A DNA stretch of 64,000 nt, taken from Scopulibacillus daqui. GTDB lineage: Bacteria > Bacillota > Bacilli > Bacillales > Sporolactobacillaceae. A program made the position numbers and the translations under genes. Shown here piece by piece: positions 16,617 through 26,770 of the stretch. The notes under the pieces were generated by a model, which searched no databases, was not told the DNA's origin, and saw only the letters and a program-made list of their open reading frames with translations. The stretch's first letter is position 1. Every line of letters starts with the position of its first letter. The stretch is from assembly GCF_016908855.1 (NCBI RefSeq), contig NZ_JAFBER010000001.1, positions 1-64,000 on the forward strand, read 5' to 3'.

Positions 16617-18773
16617 TTGCTGAAAAAAGTTCTGATTGCTTTTGAACTGATTTTAGGGGTCTTTATCTTAGGAATTTTTGGCTATATTGTTATCATTTTT
16701 GCCGGAGACTTAATGATTAACAAACAAGACCTTGTGATGGATACTGCATCGAAAATTGTCGATGAAAACGGTCATACGATTTCGAGTTTATTTATAGAAA
16801 ACCGAAAGCCTGTCTCTATCGACCAAATTCCAAAACACGTTCAAGAAGCTTTTGTTTCGGCTGAAGATACACGCTTTTATAAACATCATGGGATTGATGT
16901 CAGAGGCATTTTCCGGGCGCTTGGAAAAGATATTTTAACAGGAAGTAAAGCGCAAGGGGGAAGCACAATTACCCAGCAATTAGCGAAACGGGTGTTTTTA
17001 ACGAGCCAGAAATCGGTGTTTAGAAAGGTAAAAGAGATGATTATTGCGCTCACGCTTGAAAGGCGCTACAGCAAGCCGCAAATTTTGGAGATGTATCTTA
17101 ACCAAGCCTATTTCGGGGAAGGGGCTTACGGCATTCAAGCCGCGTCAAAATACTTTTTTAATAAAGATGTCAGTGATTTGACGGTTGAAGAAGGAGCGAC
17201 GCTTGCAGCTTTAATGAAATCGCCGGTGCAGTATTCTCCGGTTGCTCATCCAAAACAATCATTGGAGCGCAGAAATTTAATTCTATCGTTAATGGCTAAA
17301 CAAGGCTATATTTCGCCTCAAGAAGCAGTAAGGCTGAAAGGGAAGACGCTTGGGCTGAATATTGAAAAGAAAACCGACCAGCCGGAATATTACACTTATA
17401 TTGATATGGTTTTGGATGAGGCTAAAAAGAAATATCATCTTTCTAATAGAGAAGTTTTAACAGGCGGATATAAAATTGTTGTACCGATGGATATCGAGGC
17501 TCAAAAAGCTTCTTATGAACGCTTTAAAGATAACAAGTATTTTCGCGGGTCAAACCCTCATCAGTCTCCGCAGGGCGCTTTCGTCTTAATGGATCCAAAA
17601 ACAGGCGGAGTCATGGCTGTTCAAGGCGGACGGGATTATGTCAGAAAAGGGCTGAATCGTGTGGATATCAAAAGACAGCCCGCATCAACCTTCAAACCTT
17701 TGGCTGTATACGGGCCAGCGCTCGATTCAGGAAAATATCAGCCATACTCGCTTTTAACCGATAAAAAAATAACGTATCACAAATATCACGACTATACACC
17801 GACAAATTATAATCATGTGTACACCGGAAAAATGACGATGTATGATGCTTTGACGATTTCTGCTAATGCACCGGCCGTATGGTTGTTAAATCAAATGGGT
17901 GTAGATTACAGCAAACAATATCTTGACAAGTTGGGATTAAGAATTCCTGACCGGGGTCTTGCGATTGCACTTGGCGGTCTCAAAGAAGGTGTAACGCCGC
18001 TGCAATTGACGGAAGCTTTCAGTTCATTTCCAAATAACGGAACTAAGGTGAAGCCCTATTTTATTCAGGCCATTTATGACAGCAATGGCGACTTAGTTGC
18101 CCATGCTAAAACGGATACAACGAAAGTCTTTCGCAAGCAGACAGCTTGGTATATGACGGAAATGCTTAGAAATGTCGTTAAAAACGGAACCGGAAAACAA
18201 GGGCATGTCAATACCGCGCTTGCAGGAAAGACGGGATCGACAGCTTATGGAACAAAAGGTCTGGGAAACGCGTGGTTTGCCGGCTACACACCGCGGGCTG
18301 TCGGCGCTGTATGGATTGGATATGATAAAACAACGAAAGAACAATATTTAACAGGCGGAAGCGGAGATGCGGCGATGTTATTTAAAGATATTATTAACGA
18401 TTTGCCTGACCAACAAAATCTCTCATTCCATAAACCATCGGGTGTGGACAGTTTGGATACACCGATCCGGTTAGGGAAAATAACGGACTTAAGGGCTGAC
18501 GGCACGATTGGCCATATGGGGCTGCCGGCGGTCAAGCTGACTTGGACGCCTCTTAAGGATGATCGCGTTGTTTATCATATTTATCAAATGAAAGATGGAA
18601 CGAAAACTCAGATTGGCGAGGTAACAGGTAAGGGTGAATTTGTTGCCGACTATATTAATCCTCTGCATTCAGGTTCATTTGAAGTGGTGCCATATAATCC
18701 GCAAACGAAGCATGAAGGAAAACCATCTTCTAAAGAAAAAGTAGATTGGGTGCCAAAGTTTTTGCGAGGGTAA
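16617..18773 (+). CDS. pbpF: Class A penicillin-binding protein PbpF
   Basis: A bifunctional peptidoglycan synthase anchored by one N-terminal helix (residues ~4-28). The glycosyltransferase GT51 domain shows EDTRFYKHHGIDVRG (~82), GGSTITQQLAKR and MYLNQAYFGEGAYGIQAASKYFF. The transpeptidase domain shows STFKP (catalytic Ser ~357), SANAP as the SxN motif and KTGST (~538). A C-terminal extension of ~100 residues may be a fibronectin-like fold. Start is TTG 16617 after GGGAGGTGAAGGT. Length 718 compares with 714 in B. subtilis, where pbpF also precedes hemE and contributes to spore wall synthesis. Confidence 0.95.
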   Translation: MLKKVLIAFELILGVFILGIFGYIVIIFAGDLMINKQDLVMDTASKIVDENGHTISSLFIENRKPVSIDQIPKHVQEAFVSAEDTRFYKHHGIDVRGIFRALGKDILTGSKAQGGSTITQQLAKRVFLTSQKSVFRKVKEMIIALTLERRYSKPQILEMYLNQAYFGEGAYGIQAASKYFFNKDVSDLTVEEGATLAALMKSPVQYSPVAHPKQSLERRNLILSLMAKQGYISPQEAVRLKGKTLGLNIEKKTDQPEYYTYIDMVLDEAKKKYHLSNREVLTGGYKIVVPMDIEAQKASYERFKDNKYFRGSNPHQSPQGAFVLMDPKTGGVMAVQGGRDYVRKGLNRVDIKRQPASTFKPLAVYGPALDSGKYQPYSLLTDKKITYHKYHDYTPTNYNHVYTGKMTMYDALTISANAPAVWLLNQMGVDYSKQYLDKLGLRIPDRGLAIALGGLKEGVTPLQLTEAFSSFPNNGTKVKPYFIQAIYDSNGDLVAHAKTDTTKVFRKQTAWYMTEMLRNVVKNGTGKQGHVNTALAGKTGSTAYGTKGLGNAWFAGYTPRAVGAVWIGYDKTTKEQYLTGGSGDAAMLFKDIINDLPDQQNLSFHKPSGVDSLDTPIRLGKITDLRADGTIGHMGLPAVKLTWTPLKDDRVVYHIYQMKDGTKTQIGEVTGKGEFVADYINPLHSGSFEVVPYNPQTKHEGKPSSKEKVDWVPKFLRG

Positions 18774-18810
18774 TAAAATTGGAAAACATATTTTAAAAAA
18801 ATGATAATAA

Positions 18811-18851
18811 AAAAATCCGATTTCTGCTTACAAGCTGGAAATCGGATTTTT
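18811..18851. terminator. Bidirectional terminator pbpF / hydrolase
   Basis: A 14-bp stem AAAAATCCGATTTC (18811-18824) with its complement (18838-18851), 13-nt loop, T/A tracts both sides. Confidence 0.85.
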
Positions 18852-19828
18852 TAATGATAGACAGCATGTTTGATTAAAAAATCATTAAATTTTTCGTATT
18901 CCTCAAAGTGAGGCGAGTGAGCGGAATGTTCAAACCAAATATAACCCTTTTGCGGCGCTTTAAGGACTTTAAAATAGGCTTCAGCCAACTCAAACGGCGT
19001 GAGATAATCGTGTCTGCCGATGCAAAAAAAGACCGGCACTTGCACTTCTGTCACTTGTTCAGCAAGATTAATCGTGCTCATTTCCTTGTACATATGGCTC
19101 ATGCTGAATTTCTGGCCTTTAATATGTTTGAAAAGGTCGGTCAAATGATATTCAGGATTAAAAAGCATATGTTTTGAAAATTTAGCCATTAATTGTTTTT
19201 GCTTATAGAGACCGCCGAATTTTTTAAGCCATTTTTGGTGAATGCGTTCGTGTTTAACTTGATGCCAAGGCGGTTCGCCAATGGATTGAAGCTCGCAAAT
19301 AGCCTTTTTATTTTGGCTTTCTTCAGCGCAGCGCAATGTATATTTATAAGAAATAAAGTCGCCTTTGTTTATATCCGCAACTTGACCGACGCCAAAATAG
19401 GCGTAGAACCATTCCGGGCGTTTTTGAACGGCTAACATGCCAATGATTGAACCCCAAGAATGGCCGACTAGATAAACTTTTTCATGCTTAAATGTTTTAA
19501 GCAGCCATTGGACAATTTCCAATAAGTCTGAGACAAATTGATTAATGGTCATCGAAGCTGCCGTTAAATGTTTAGAATAGGATAATCCGGCACCGCGCTG
19601 ATCCCAGTTAACGACAATGAAATGTTTTTCAAGATCGCTTTGAAAAGGGCGGGCAAATCCAATTTGCGCAGCTCCGGGACCGCCGTGCACAAAGAGCAGG
19701 ATAGGATTTGAGCGGTTAGCGCCGCGCATCAATATCCATTGATCGGCTCCGCCGATGGTTATTTTTTTTAGCGCTGTAATCCCTTTATGATGTTTTTTTT
19801 CTTTTGGTGTTTTTCTTGTCAGCATCAT
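18851..19828 (-). CDS. Alpha/beta hydrolase, proline iminopeptidase-like
   Basis: A 325-residue hydrolase of the proline iminopeptidase/alpha-beta fold family. Features: oxyanion-hole motif LFVHGGPGAAQ, NWDQRGAGLS, nucleophile elbow VGHSWGSIIG (Ser), catalytic Asp in CIGRHDYLTPF and His in FEHSAHSPHFEEYEKF. No signal peptide, so cytoplasmic. The PIP-like HGGPG and DQRG motifs suggest peptidase or ester hydrolase activity on small substrates, but specificity cannot be read. ATG 19828 follows AGGAGATTAA; a second ATG directly follows. The gene does not belong to the conserved pbpF-hem backbone, so it may be a local insertion. Confidence 0.85.
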   Translation of the reverse strand: MMLTRKTPKEKKHHKGITALKKITIGGADQWILMRGANRSNPILLFVHGGPGAAQIGFARPFQSDLEKHFIVVNWDQRGAGLSYSKHLTAASMTINQFVSDLLEIVQWLLKTFKHEKVYLVGHSWGSIIGMLAVQKRPEWFYAYFGVGQVADINKGDFISYKYTLRCAEESQNKKAICELQSIGEPPWHQVKHERIHQKWLKKFGGLYKQKQLMAKFSKHMLFNPEYHLTDLFKHIKGQKFSMSHMYKEMSTINLAEQVTEVQVPVFFCIGRHDYLTPFELAEAYFKVLKAPQKGYIWFEHSAHSPHFEEYEKFNDFLIKHAVYH

Positions 19829-20000
19829 TTAATCTCCTATTAGATGATGTTCGAAATGCTTGCCGTACAAGAGGCCTTTGCCAAAGATATTCAAAAAATC
19901 TCTCGTTCTTCTCGTTTCGGCGCCAGTTTAGGGAAAGCTATTGTTCCTAAATATAAGCCTTTCATATATATACTAACATTATTTATATATAAAATATAAA

Positions 20001-20018
20001 ACCCCCGGGTTCCGGAGG
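20001..20018 (-). terminator. Terminator of the S53 protease gene
   Basis: In the minus-strand RNA CCUCCGG pairs with CCGGGGG over a 3-nt loop and is followed by TTTTATATTTT. The rest of the 280-bp gap before the hydrolase gene shows no coding sequence. Confidence 0.7.
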
Positions 20019-20108
20019 CTTTATATGATAGAATATTTAATTAGCGCTGAGTTGGCGATGCTGATTGGTTCTCATTTTCATTGATGCTGCTTATTGTGGA
20101 TATTTTGA

Positions 20109-22034
20109 CTAACGGTGCATTGGTCCTGGTTTGGCCCATTGGTGTGCAAAGTGGTCAGCTAATGAAGCAACATCCGGCACACCGAGCCCTGTCGCTTGAT
20201 TATAAACAGTGCCTTTGGTACCTGTATAGAATAGATTGTCGTTTGTTAATCCGGTTGTATTTAACGGTTTAAACGGTGAATCTTTTTCTTTAGCAAATTG
20301 ATAGATTTGCGGGTTCCAAAAACCGACCTGAGTATGGTAAGCGCTGTTGATTAATGCGGTTAATCCGTTAAGCTGCGGCGACACGAAGCTTGTCCCGCCG
20401 TATACGGCCCATTTACTGTTTGAGCCAGGTTTGCCCGGATCGCTCACATATACTTTATATCCCGAATATGGGTCAGCATTCATTGAAACGTCAGGCATGT
20501 TTCTTCCTTTTCCAGTGCCTTTAACAATTTTTGGCGTTACCCGGTTAACAGATGTGTAATCACTGCTTGGTTCCCATTGTTTAACAGCCGTGTACGAATT
20601 AACGCCGGGTACGCCTTTCTGATAGTCAGGCGTAGCAAAGAAGGTGCTGAAACCGCCGCCTCCGCCGGAAAAGTATTTTTTCGCCCAGCCCTCTGGGTTA
20701 TTATAGCCTAATGAATCAAAGTATTTATACAGATAGTCCCAGCCCCATGCACGTTCTTTATCGACAGAAACCTTAACTCCGGTATTTGTTGTTGTATGCC
20801 ATGGCAATGTTGTTCCGCCGGCAGCAGTTACATATGGGCTGTCGGCTGGATTATCGACAGACAGCTGAAAAGTGCCGGGGGTTCTGGTCGCATCATAAGC
20901 AGCCGCATCCCCTGCTGCTGCGAACATGGATATGCCTTGGGCAGCAGCCTGCATGTAAAGTTGATTGAAGACTTCAGCGTACTCAGGCGATTCTACCTTC
21001 TGCTTAACCGAATCAATAATGGCGGTTTCACTGAGTCCCCAGCTGACAGAAATTTGTTTAGCCTTATTATCGTTAATAGCTTTTGCGTATGCGTCGACAA
21101 ATCCAGGATCAGTATTTGGACCGACATAGACATTAATGTTCGACATAGGAGCAAGCGCCCCGGATTGTTCAACATCAAGCGTTGTTTCATCATAACCGTT
21201 CCAATCGGACCCGCCGTCAACATCGGTTACTTTAATGCGGTTTGGTTTAACTTTAATGCCTTCTTTTTTCCAGAACGAATAAGCATCTTCAGGATTAAAA
21301 TCAGCCAGCGTAACGATACCGATGGTTTGTCCTTGTCCTTTAGCGCCTTTATCGTACAGCGGCTGTACATTGTAGTGCTTAATTAAATCTTTTGGTTCCA
21401 AACTAAGAGGCCCTTTTGGAGAATGGCCTTTTTGTTTAATAGATACAGGCCTTTTAACAGCGAGTGATTTAAAGTCCGAATAATCGCTCAGCCCCAAAAT
21501 TGCGAGAATATGATCGGCCACTTCCTGAGGTGCTTTAGGCTGTTTCTTTGTTGCGTGGAAGCGTTTTCCATTGAATTTTGCTTTTTTGATATCGACGCTG
21601 AAAGCTTTATTAAATTGGTCAACGGTTCCGGTAGCAGTAATAACGAGATTATTATCATATACTTTACTGGAAATGCCGAATTTGCGGAGATAATGGGTTA
21701 CAGCTTTAACTTCATTGGGATGGGCCCCATACTTTGCCTTAAATTGATGAGTATTTAAATACTTTCGGTACTTATGGGCGCCAGGCGTAACTGTTTCATT
21801 AATATAATGCTGAAGTGCTTTTTTATTGTGCAGTTTCATTATGATATCAACGGTCATTTTTGTGTTTGGATCAAGATCGCCAAAATAGTTTGCATTTTGA
21901 AGTACTGCTGAGCCAGTGCCTTGCGGGATAGACTGAACTTTTGATGTATGAGCGGATGCAAGAGATGGCGCAGCACCGAGCAGCAGTGTTCCGGCAGCAA
22001 CAACCGACAACACTTTATTTGTTATTTTCTTCAC
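20109..22034 (-). CDS. Secreted S53-family serine-carboxyl protease (kumamolisin-like)
   Basis: A 641-residue pre-pro-protease of the sedolisin family: acid-active endopeptidases with a Ser-Glu-Asp triad. A Sec signal peptide (cleavage near ASA-H, ~residue 29) is followed by a pro-kumamolisin activation domain (~30-190, with HLRKFGISSKVYDNNLVI and KAFSVDI) and the catalytic domain. Catalytic residues: Glu and Asp four apart in GYDETTLDVEQSGAL, oxyanion Asp in AAAGDAAAYD, Ser in GGTSFVSPQ. The C-terminal ATGLGVPD segment is the Ca2+ site. Start is GTG 22034 after GAGAGGTGAACACCG. It is unrelated to the surrounding pbpF-hem backbone, which suggests acquisition. Confidence 0.93.
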   Translation of the reverse strand: MKKITNKVLSVVAAGTLLLGAAPSLASAHTSKVQSIPQGTGSAVLQNANYFGDLDPNTKMTVDIIMKLHNKKALQHYINETVTPGAHKYRKYLNTHQFKAKYGAHPNEVKAVTHYLRKFGISSKVYDNNLVITATGTVDQFNKAFSVDIKKAKFNGKRFHATKKQPKAPQEVADHILAILGLSDYSDFKSLAVKRPVSIKQKGHSPKGPLSLEPKDLIKHYNVQPLYDKGAKGQGQTIGIVTLADFNPEDAYSFWKKEGIKVKPNRIKVTDVDGGSDWNGYDETTLDVEQSGALAPMSNINVYVGPNTDPGFVDAYAKAINDNKAKQISVSWGLSETAIIDSVKQKVESPEYAEVFNQLYMQAAAQGISMFAAAGDAAAYDATRTPGTFQLSVDNPADSPYVTAAGGTTLPWHTTTNTGVKVSVDKERAWGWDYLYKYFDSLGYNNPEGWAKKYFSGGGGGFSTFFATPDYQKGVPGVNSYTAVKQWEPSSDYTSVNRVTPKIVKGTGKGRNMPDVSMNADPYSGYKVYVSDPGKPGSNSKWAVYGGTSFVSPQLNGLTALINSAYHTQVGFWNPQIYQFAKEKDSPFKPLNTTGLTNDNLFYTGTKGTVYNQATGLGVPDVASLADHFAHQWAKPGPMHR

Positions 22035-22550
22035 CGGTGTTCACCTCTCAAATCATAATTTAAATCAGACCTTCTTGAAAAATAAAGCAAATCTGTTAAA
22101 TGATTAAAATCTATCATTTATCCCCCCTTCACCCATTTTTAAAATAGTCTGAATATATTACCATCATACACCAATTAATGGAGAACAAGAAATAGTGATA
22201 ATGGACTAATAAACCGATAGAAAACGCTGTAATAATACAAAAGAACTAGTCTTTTTGTTGCGTAAACGCATTGAAACATTATCCGATGCCTACAATAAGG
22301 TTGGTATGATGATTTAAAAGAGATTAATTAAGGGAATTTAAGGAAAAAACAGGTCTATTTTATGAACATCTTTATCATTTTTCAATAAATACCTATGTTT
22401 ATCAAATGCATGGTTAAGGACTTTCAGATAAAATGGATATTGAATGTAAAGAGGTTGTTTAAAAAGGGGAAGCGGGCAGATTGTTCATGAAGAAGTTTTT
22501 CGGCCCCTTTTTAAGCGCGTCGTATTGTATTGGATGAGGAAGGGTGTTTT
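22035..22550. other. Divergent intergenic region, S53 protease / hemE
   Basis: About 515 bp without a convincing gene. A TATGAT box on the minus strand near 22160 with TTCTTG 17 bp upstream could drive the protease. A short palindrome TGCGT-AA-ACGCA lies near 22259. I see no clear consensus promoter for hemE. Confidence 0.4.
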
Positions 22551-23588
22551 ATGGGTAAAAAATTTAATGATACGTTTTTAAAGGCTTGCCGAAAGGAAGA
22601 GGTGCCGCATGTTCCTGTTTGGTATATGAGACAAGCGGGACGTTATCAGCCGGAATATCGAGCCATTAGGGAAAAATACTCCTTTTTTGAAATTAATGAA
22701 AATCCCGAAGTTTGTGCTGAAGTGACTCGATTGCCGGTTGAGCAGCTTGGTGTTGACGCGGCCATTTTATTTGCCGATATTATGACACCTTTAAAGCCAA
22801 TTGGTGTTCATGTTGATATTGTAGAAGGCATTGGCCCGGTCATTGATAATCCAATTTCATCTTTGCAAGATATCGGAAAACTAAAAGATTTGAAGCCTGA
22901 GGAGGATGTCCCATATATACTGGACACCATTAAACTCTTAAGAAACCAGTTGGATGTCCCATTGATCGGTTTTTCCGGGGCGCCGTTCACTCTGGCCAGC
23001 TATTTAATAGAAGGCGGACCGTCAAAGGGGTACCACAAAACAAAAGGATTTATGTACTCTAAACCGAAGGAATGGCAAGCTTTGATGGATAAGCTTGCGG
23101 AAGTGACAGTGTCTTATTTGCAAGCGCAGATTCATTCAGGCGCGCAAGCTGTTCAAGTCTTTGATTCTTGGGTGGGAGCGTTAAGTGCCGAAGACTATAA
23201 AGAATATATAGCACCTACAATGACGCGTATTTTTAAGACGTTAAAGGAAAACACCAACGTACCGTCCATTTATTTCGGCAGCGGTTCGAGCCACTTGCTT
23301 GAGGAATGGAACAAGCTGCCGGCTGATGTTTTGTCCATTGATTGGCGAATTTCACTTGATAAAGTGAGGGCATTGGGAATAGACAAGCCGCTGCAAGGCA
23401 ATCTCGATCCTTCTTTGCTTTTGGCTCCTTTTGAATTATTGAAAGAACGCGCCAAAAAAGTCATTGACCAAGGGATCAGCCGGCCGGGGTATATTTTTAA
23501 TCTTGGACATGGCATTTTTCCATCTGCAAGTGTTGATACATTAAAAAAATTAACTGATTTTGTCCATGATTATACGAGCAAAAATTAA
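22551..23588 (+). CDS. hemE: Uroporphyrinogen decarboxylase HemE
   Basis: HemE decarboxylates the four acetate side chains of uroporphyrinogen III to give coproporphyrinogen III. The 345-residue protein has the signature [16 protein letters not shown] (N-terminal, Arg residues bind the substrate), the catalytic Asp region [27 protein letters not shown] and [12 protein letters not shown] at the C-terminus. ATG 22551 follows GAGGAAGGGTGTTTT. First gene of the hemE-hemH-hemY operon; 14 bp separate it from hemH. Confidence 0.97.
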   Translation: MGKKFNDTFLKACRKEEVPHVPVWYMRQAGRYQPEYRAIREKYSFFEINENPEVCAEVTRLPVEQLGVDAAILFADIMTPLKPIGVHVDIVEGIGPVIDNPISSLQDIGKLKDLKPEEDVPYILDTIKLLRNQLDVPLIGFSGAPFTLASYLIEGGPSKGYHKTKGFMYSKPKEWQALMDKLAEVTVSYLQAQIHSGAQAVQVFDSWVGALSAEDYKEYIAPTMTRIFKTLKENTNVPSIYFGSGSSHLLEEWNKLPADVLSIDWRISLDKVRALGIDKPLQGNLDPSLLLAPFELLKERAKKVIDQGISRPGYIFNLGHGIFPSASVDTLKKLTDFVHDYTSKN

Positions 23589-23602
23589 CAGGAGTGTTGA
23601 CA

Positions 23603-24544
23603 TTGAACAGACAGCGTATAGGATTACTGGTTATGGCTTATGGAACGCCTTATAAGCCGGAGGATATTGAACCTTACTATACACACATTCGCCATGGCAG
23701 GCGGCCTTCTGACGAGCATCTCGAAGATTTGAAGCAGCGTTATCAGTCAATCGGCGGCACATCGCCTTTGGCGAAGATTACAAAAGATCAAGCGGAAGGA
23801 CTAGAAAGACGTTTAAATGAATGCCAGAGTGATTATGAATTTAAAGTCTACATCGGTTTAAAGCATATCCATCCATTTATTGAGGATGCTGTGAAAAGCA
23901 TGCATGAAGATGGCATTAAAAAGGCGGTCAGCCTTGTTCTCGCTCCGCATTTTTCCAAATTCAGCGTTCAATCCTATAATCAAAGGGCGAAAGAGACTGC
24001 AGAAAAAATCGGCGGACCGGAAATCATCTCTATTGAAAGCTGGTATAAAGAACCAAAGTTTATCCAATTTTGGGCGGATCAAATTCATCATACTTTTAAA
24101 GACATTCCTGAAAGTGAACAGGAACAGGCTGTTGTCATTTTCTCTGCACACAGCCTTCCGGAAAAAATGATTAATCAAGATGATCCGTATCCGGCGCAAT
24201 TAGAAGAAACAGCGAAACTGATTAGTGAAAAAGCACATATCAAGCATTGGGCTCTCGGATGGCAAAGCGCGGGTAATACGCCTGATCCATGGATAGGTCC
24301 AGATGTTCAAGATTTAACCAGAGATTTATATGAACATGAGGGGTACAAGATATTCATTTATTGCCCGGTTGGATTCGTCGCGGAACATCTCGAAGTGCTT
24401 TATGATAATGATTACGAATGCAAAGCCGTGACAGATGAATTAGGCGCCCGCTATTATCGTCCAGAGATGCCTAATGCTCATCCCAAATTTATAGATGCGC
24501 TGGCAACAGTCGTACTGAAAAAAATGGCTGAAAGAAGTGAATAA
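23603..24544 (+). CDS. hemH: Coproporphyrin ferrochelatase HemH/CpfC
   Basis: In Firmicutes this enzyme inserts Fe2+ into coproporphyrin III (coproporphyrin-dependent haem route). The 313-residue protein shows [23 protein letters not shown] (start), [15 protein letters not shown], the metal-site [10 protein letters not shown] (His) and the C-terminal [17 protein letters not shown], whose Glu is the second iron ligand. Start TTG 23603 follows AGGAGTGTTGACA; a GTG nine bases upstream lacks spacing to the binding site. Length matches B. subtilis HemH (310). Its stop is 2 bp from hemY. Confidence 0.96.
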   Translation: MNRQRIGLLVMAYGTPYKPEDIEPYYTHIRHGRRPSDEHLEDLKQRYQSIGGTSPLAKITKDQAEGLERRLNECQSDYEFKVYIGLKHIHPFIEDAVKSMHEDGIKKAVSLVLAPHFSKFSVQSYNQRAKETAEKIGGPEIISIESWYKEPKFIQFWADQIHHTFKDIPESEQEQAVVIFSAHSLPEKMINQDDPYPAQLEETAKLISEKAHIKHWALGWQSAGNTPDPWIGPDVQDLTRDLYEHEGYKIFIYCPVGFVAEHLEVLYDNDYECKAVTDELGARYYRPEMPNAHPKFIDALATVVLKKMAERSE

Positions 24545-24546
24545 TA

Positions 24547-25917
24547 ATGGGGAAACGCGTTGTTGTCGCGGGGGGCGGTTTGACAGGGCTGTCAGCCGCT
24601 TATTATCTTCAAAAACAAGATAAAACGCTTAACATAACACTTGTAGAAGCCAACGATACACTTGGCGGAAAATTACAAACTGTTTATCAAGACGGATTTG
24701 TTATCGAACGAGGACCGGATTCATTTCTAAAAAGAAAAAAAGAAGCGCTTGAATTGATTAAGGATTTGGGCTTGGAAGATGATGTTGTTTCGAATCATAC
24801 GGGGAAGTCTTATATTTTAAAAGACGGCGGGCTTCACCCGATTCCGGAAGGGTCTGTTATGGGTGTGCCGACGAGCATTCGAACGCTTATGGAAACGACA
24901 CTGCTGTCCGATGACGGAAAAATAAGAGCCCTTAATGATTTGATTTTGCCGAGAATGCCGGCATTTGATGATATCTCTGTCGGAGAGTTTTTTAAATATC
25001 GTCTAGGGGAAGAGATGGTAGACCATATTATTAGTCCATTATTATCAGGCATATATGCCGGTGATATATACAAATTAAGCCTGCAAGCTACCCAGCCGCA
25101 ATTTATTAAAGCAGAAAAAGAATTGCGCAGCTTGATTGCAGGTCTTAAGGCGCCGAAAAAAACAAATGAAAGCAAGTTTGCGACGTTAAAGAGCGGTTTA
25201 AGCCGTTTAATTGATAAGCTCGCAGCCTCTTTAACTCAAACGGCTCTCATAACAGGCGTCAAAGTTGTTGGCTTCGATAAGCAAGATCAACACTATTCAT
25301 TGCGATTATCCAACGGCCAAAACCTTTGGGCGGATGCCGTTATTTTTGCCATACCTCATGAAATAACAGCAGAACTGCTTAAAGCGCCTTATTTGGAAAA
25401 TGACGAAGCGGATCCGAATACGTCAGTCGCAACGATTGCAATGGCCTTTGATCAAAAGGATGTTCAGATGGACAAAGAAGGTACAGGATTTGTCGTTTCA
25501 AGAAGGGAACCCATATCCATTACAGCCTCAACCTGGACACATATGAAATGGCCGCACACTGCTCCCGAAGGCAAAGCTTTGATAAGATGTTATCTCGGCA
25601 AAGCAGGCGACGATAAGATCATTCACCTTTCTGATGAAGAGATGGTTAGGACAGCTTTAGACAATTTAAAGACGGTGGTTAATATTAAAAGGCAGCCTCA
25701 TTTTTCTGTCGTCAGCCGCTGGGAGAAAGCTATGCCTCAATATCCAGTGGGGCATATGCGATGGCTGAACGATATAAGGGGGCGCTTGCAAAGCGATTAC
25801 CCAAACGTTTATTTAGCTGGTGCATCATACGAAGGTGTCGGATTGCCTGACTGTATCAAACAAGGCAAAGAGGCATCCACTCAAGTTATTCATTCTCTAA
25901 GCAAAATTAAAATTTAA
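24547..25917 (+). CDS. hemY: Coproporphyrinogen III oxidase HemY/CgoX
   Basis: An FAD enzyme that oxidises coproporphyrinogen III to coproporphyrin III with oxygen, acting before HemH in the Gram-positive pathway. The 456-residue protein has the N-terminal dinucleotide fold VVVAGGGLTGLSAAYYL, followed by ERGPDSFL, the substrate domain with SPLLSGIYAGD, and the C-terminal FAD motif NVYLAGASYEGVGLPDCI. Lack of signal peptide fits a membrane-associated soluble enzyme. It closes the hem operon before a terminator. Confidence 0.96.
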   Translation: MGKRVVVAGGGLTGLSAAYYLQKQDKTLNITLVEANDTLGGKLQTVYQDGFVIERGPDSFLKRKKEALELIKDLGLEDDVVSNHTGKSYILKDGGLHPIPEGSVMGVPTSIRTLMETTLLSDDGKIRALNDLILPRMPAFDDISVGEFFKYRLGEEMVDHIISPLLSGIYAGDIYKLSLQATQPQFIKAEKELRSLIAGLKAPKKTNESKFATLKSGLSRLIDKLAASLTQTALITGVKVVGFDKQDQHYSLRLSNGQNLWADAVIFAIPHEITAELLKAPYLENDEADPNTSVATIAMAFDQKDVQMDKEGTGFVVSRREPISITASTWTHMKWPHTAPEGKALIRCYLGKAGDDKIIHLSDEEMVRTALDNLKTVVNIKRQPHFSVVSRWEKAMPQYPVGHMRWLNDIRGRLQSDYPNVYLAGASYEGVGLPDCIKQGKEASTQVIHSLSKIKI

Positions 25918-25944
25918 CCGGTAATCATTTATTGTTTACCGGTT
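25916..25944 (+). terminator. hemEHY terminator
   Basis: AACCGGTAA (25916-25924) pairs with TTACCGGTT (25936-25944), then TGTTTC; overlaps the hemY stop. Confidence 0.75.
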
Positions 25945-25977
25945 TGTTTCATGATATATTATTACTTGCAGAACGAA

Positions 25978-26001
25978 TTGACCAAAATGTTCATTTAGTC
26001 A
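25978..26001. promoter_or_regulatory. YhgD operator upstream of yhgD
   Basis: TTGACCAAAAT...CATTTAGTCA is an imperfect inverted repeat (TGAC-YAAA type half-sites). Its reverse complement matches the site before yhgE in 21 of 24 positions, which marks both as binding sites of the same regulator. Confidence 0.75.
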
Positions 26002-26017
26002 TAAAGGTGGGTCTTTG

Positions 26018-26602
26018 ATGAGCGGGCGAAAAGAAAGTATTCTAAAAGCAGCAGAAAGGTCGTTTGCGCTTTTTGGATATAAAGGAACAACAATGGATCA
26101 AGTGGCCAAAATTGCCAATGTCGGCAAGGGGACGATTTATACCTTTTTCAAAAATAAAGAGGAATTATTTAATGAAATCATTGATCAATTTATTCAACGT
26201 ATGAAAGTCATTGCCGAAGCAGCTATTGACGAAAATGACCCCTTTTTTGTTAATTTGCACCGTGCACTTTACGAAATCTTATCTTTTCGTAAAGAACATC
26301 AATTTACAATTAAAATAACCCAAGAAGTCAAAGAGTTTGGAACCTTGCCGGCAAAACAAGCTTTAGGCAAATTTGAAGATGCCATCCTATCTTTTTTAGA
26401 AAAACATATTCAGTTAGCGATCGATAAGGGGGAGCTTGTCAAGTGTGATCCGAAATTAACTGCGTTTGTCATGCTGAGGCTTTATATTGCGATCGTTTTT
26501 GAGTGGGAACAGCGGCACGAACCTTTAGATAAAGAGGAAATTGCCAGCTTGTTTGATCTGTACTTTGCGAATGGTCTTGAAAAAAATAAAAAAACGTGTT
26601 GA
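26018..26602 (+). CDS. yhgD: TetR-family repressor YhgD
   Basis: A 194-residue TetR regulator with an N-terminal helix-turn-helix (GRKESILKAAERSFALFGYK ... TMDQVAKIANVGKGTIYTFF, recognition helix VGKGTIYTFF) and a helical ligand domain containing the YhgD-like C-terminal fold. ATG 26018 follows AAAGGTGGGTCTTTG. Next to yhgE it is the same pair as in B. subtilis, and near-identical operators precede both genes, so YhgD probably represses itself and yhgE and responds to a membrane-active compound. Ligand unknown. Confidence 0.92.
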   Translation: MSGRKESILKAAERSFALFGYKGTTMDQVAKIANVGKGTIYTFFKNKEELFNEIIDQFIQRMKVIAEAAIDENDPFFVNLHRALYEILSFRKEHQFTIKITQEVKEFGTLPAKQALGKFEDAILSFLEKHIQLAIDKGELVKCDPKLTAFVMLRLYIAIVFEWEQRHEPLDKEEIASLFDLYFANGLEKNKKTC

Positions 26603-26770
26603 GATCGGCCCGCATATTTGAAGAGAAGGGCCCGTGCACCGATGTTTATTTTTATCTTTTTAAAGCTGCATTAAAGCTTTTCATATAGATGTTGCTTTAC
26701 TGCTCAGCCATAATTTAAAGTGTAAGTAAAATCCCCTTGGCAGAAATAGGGGGTATATTTGCAGCCAAAC

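Noticed and set aside
20796-21386. Long plus-strand open frame opposite the S53 protease
   Set aside because: Antisense shadow of a gene with full catalytic motifs; no ribosome binding site or recognisable product.
22217-22230. cre-like sequence upstream of the S53 protease
   Set aside because: Two mismatches at defined positions (first T and the C near the end), too weak to claim.
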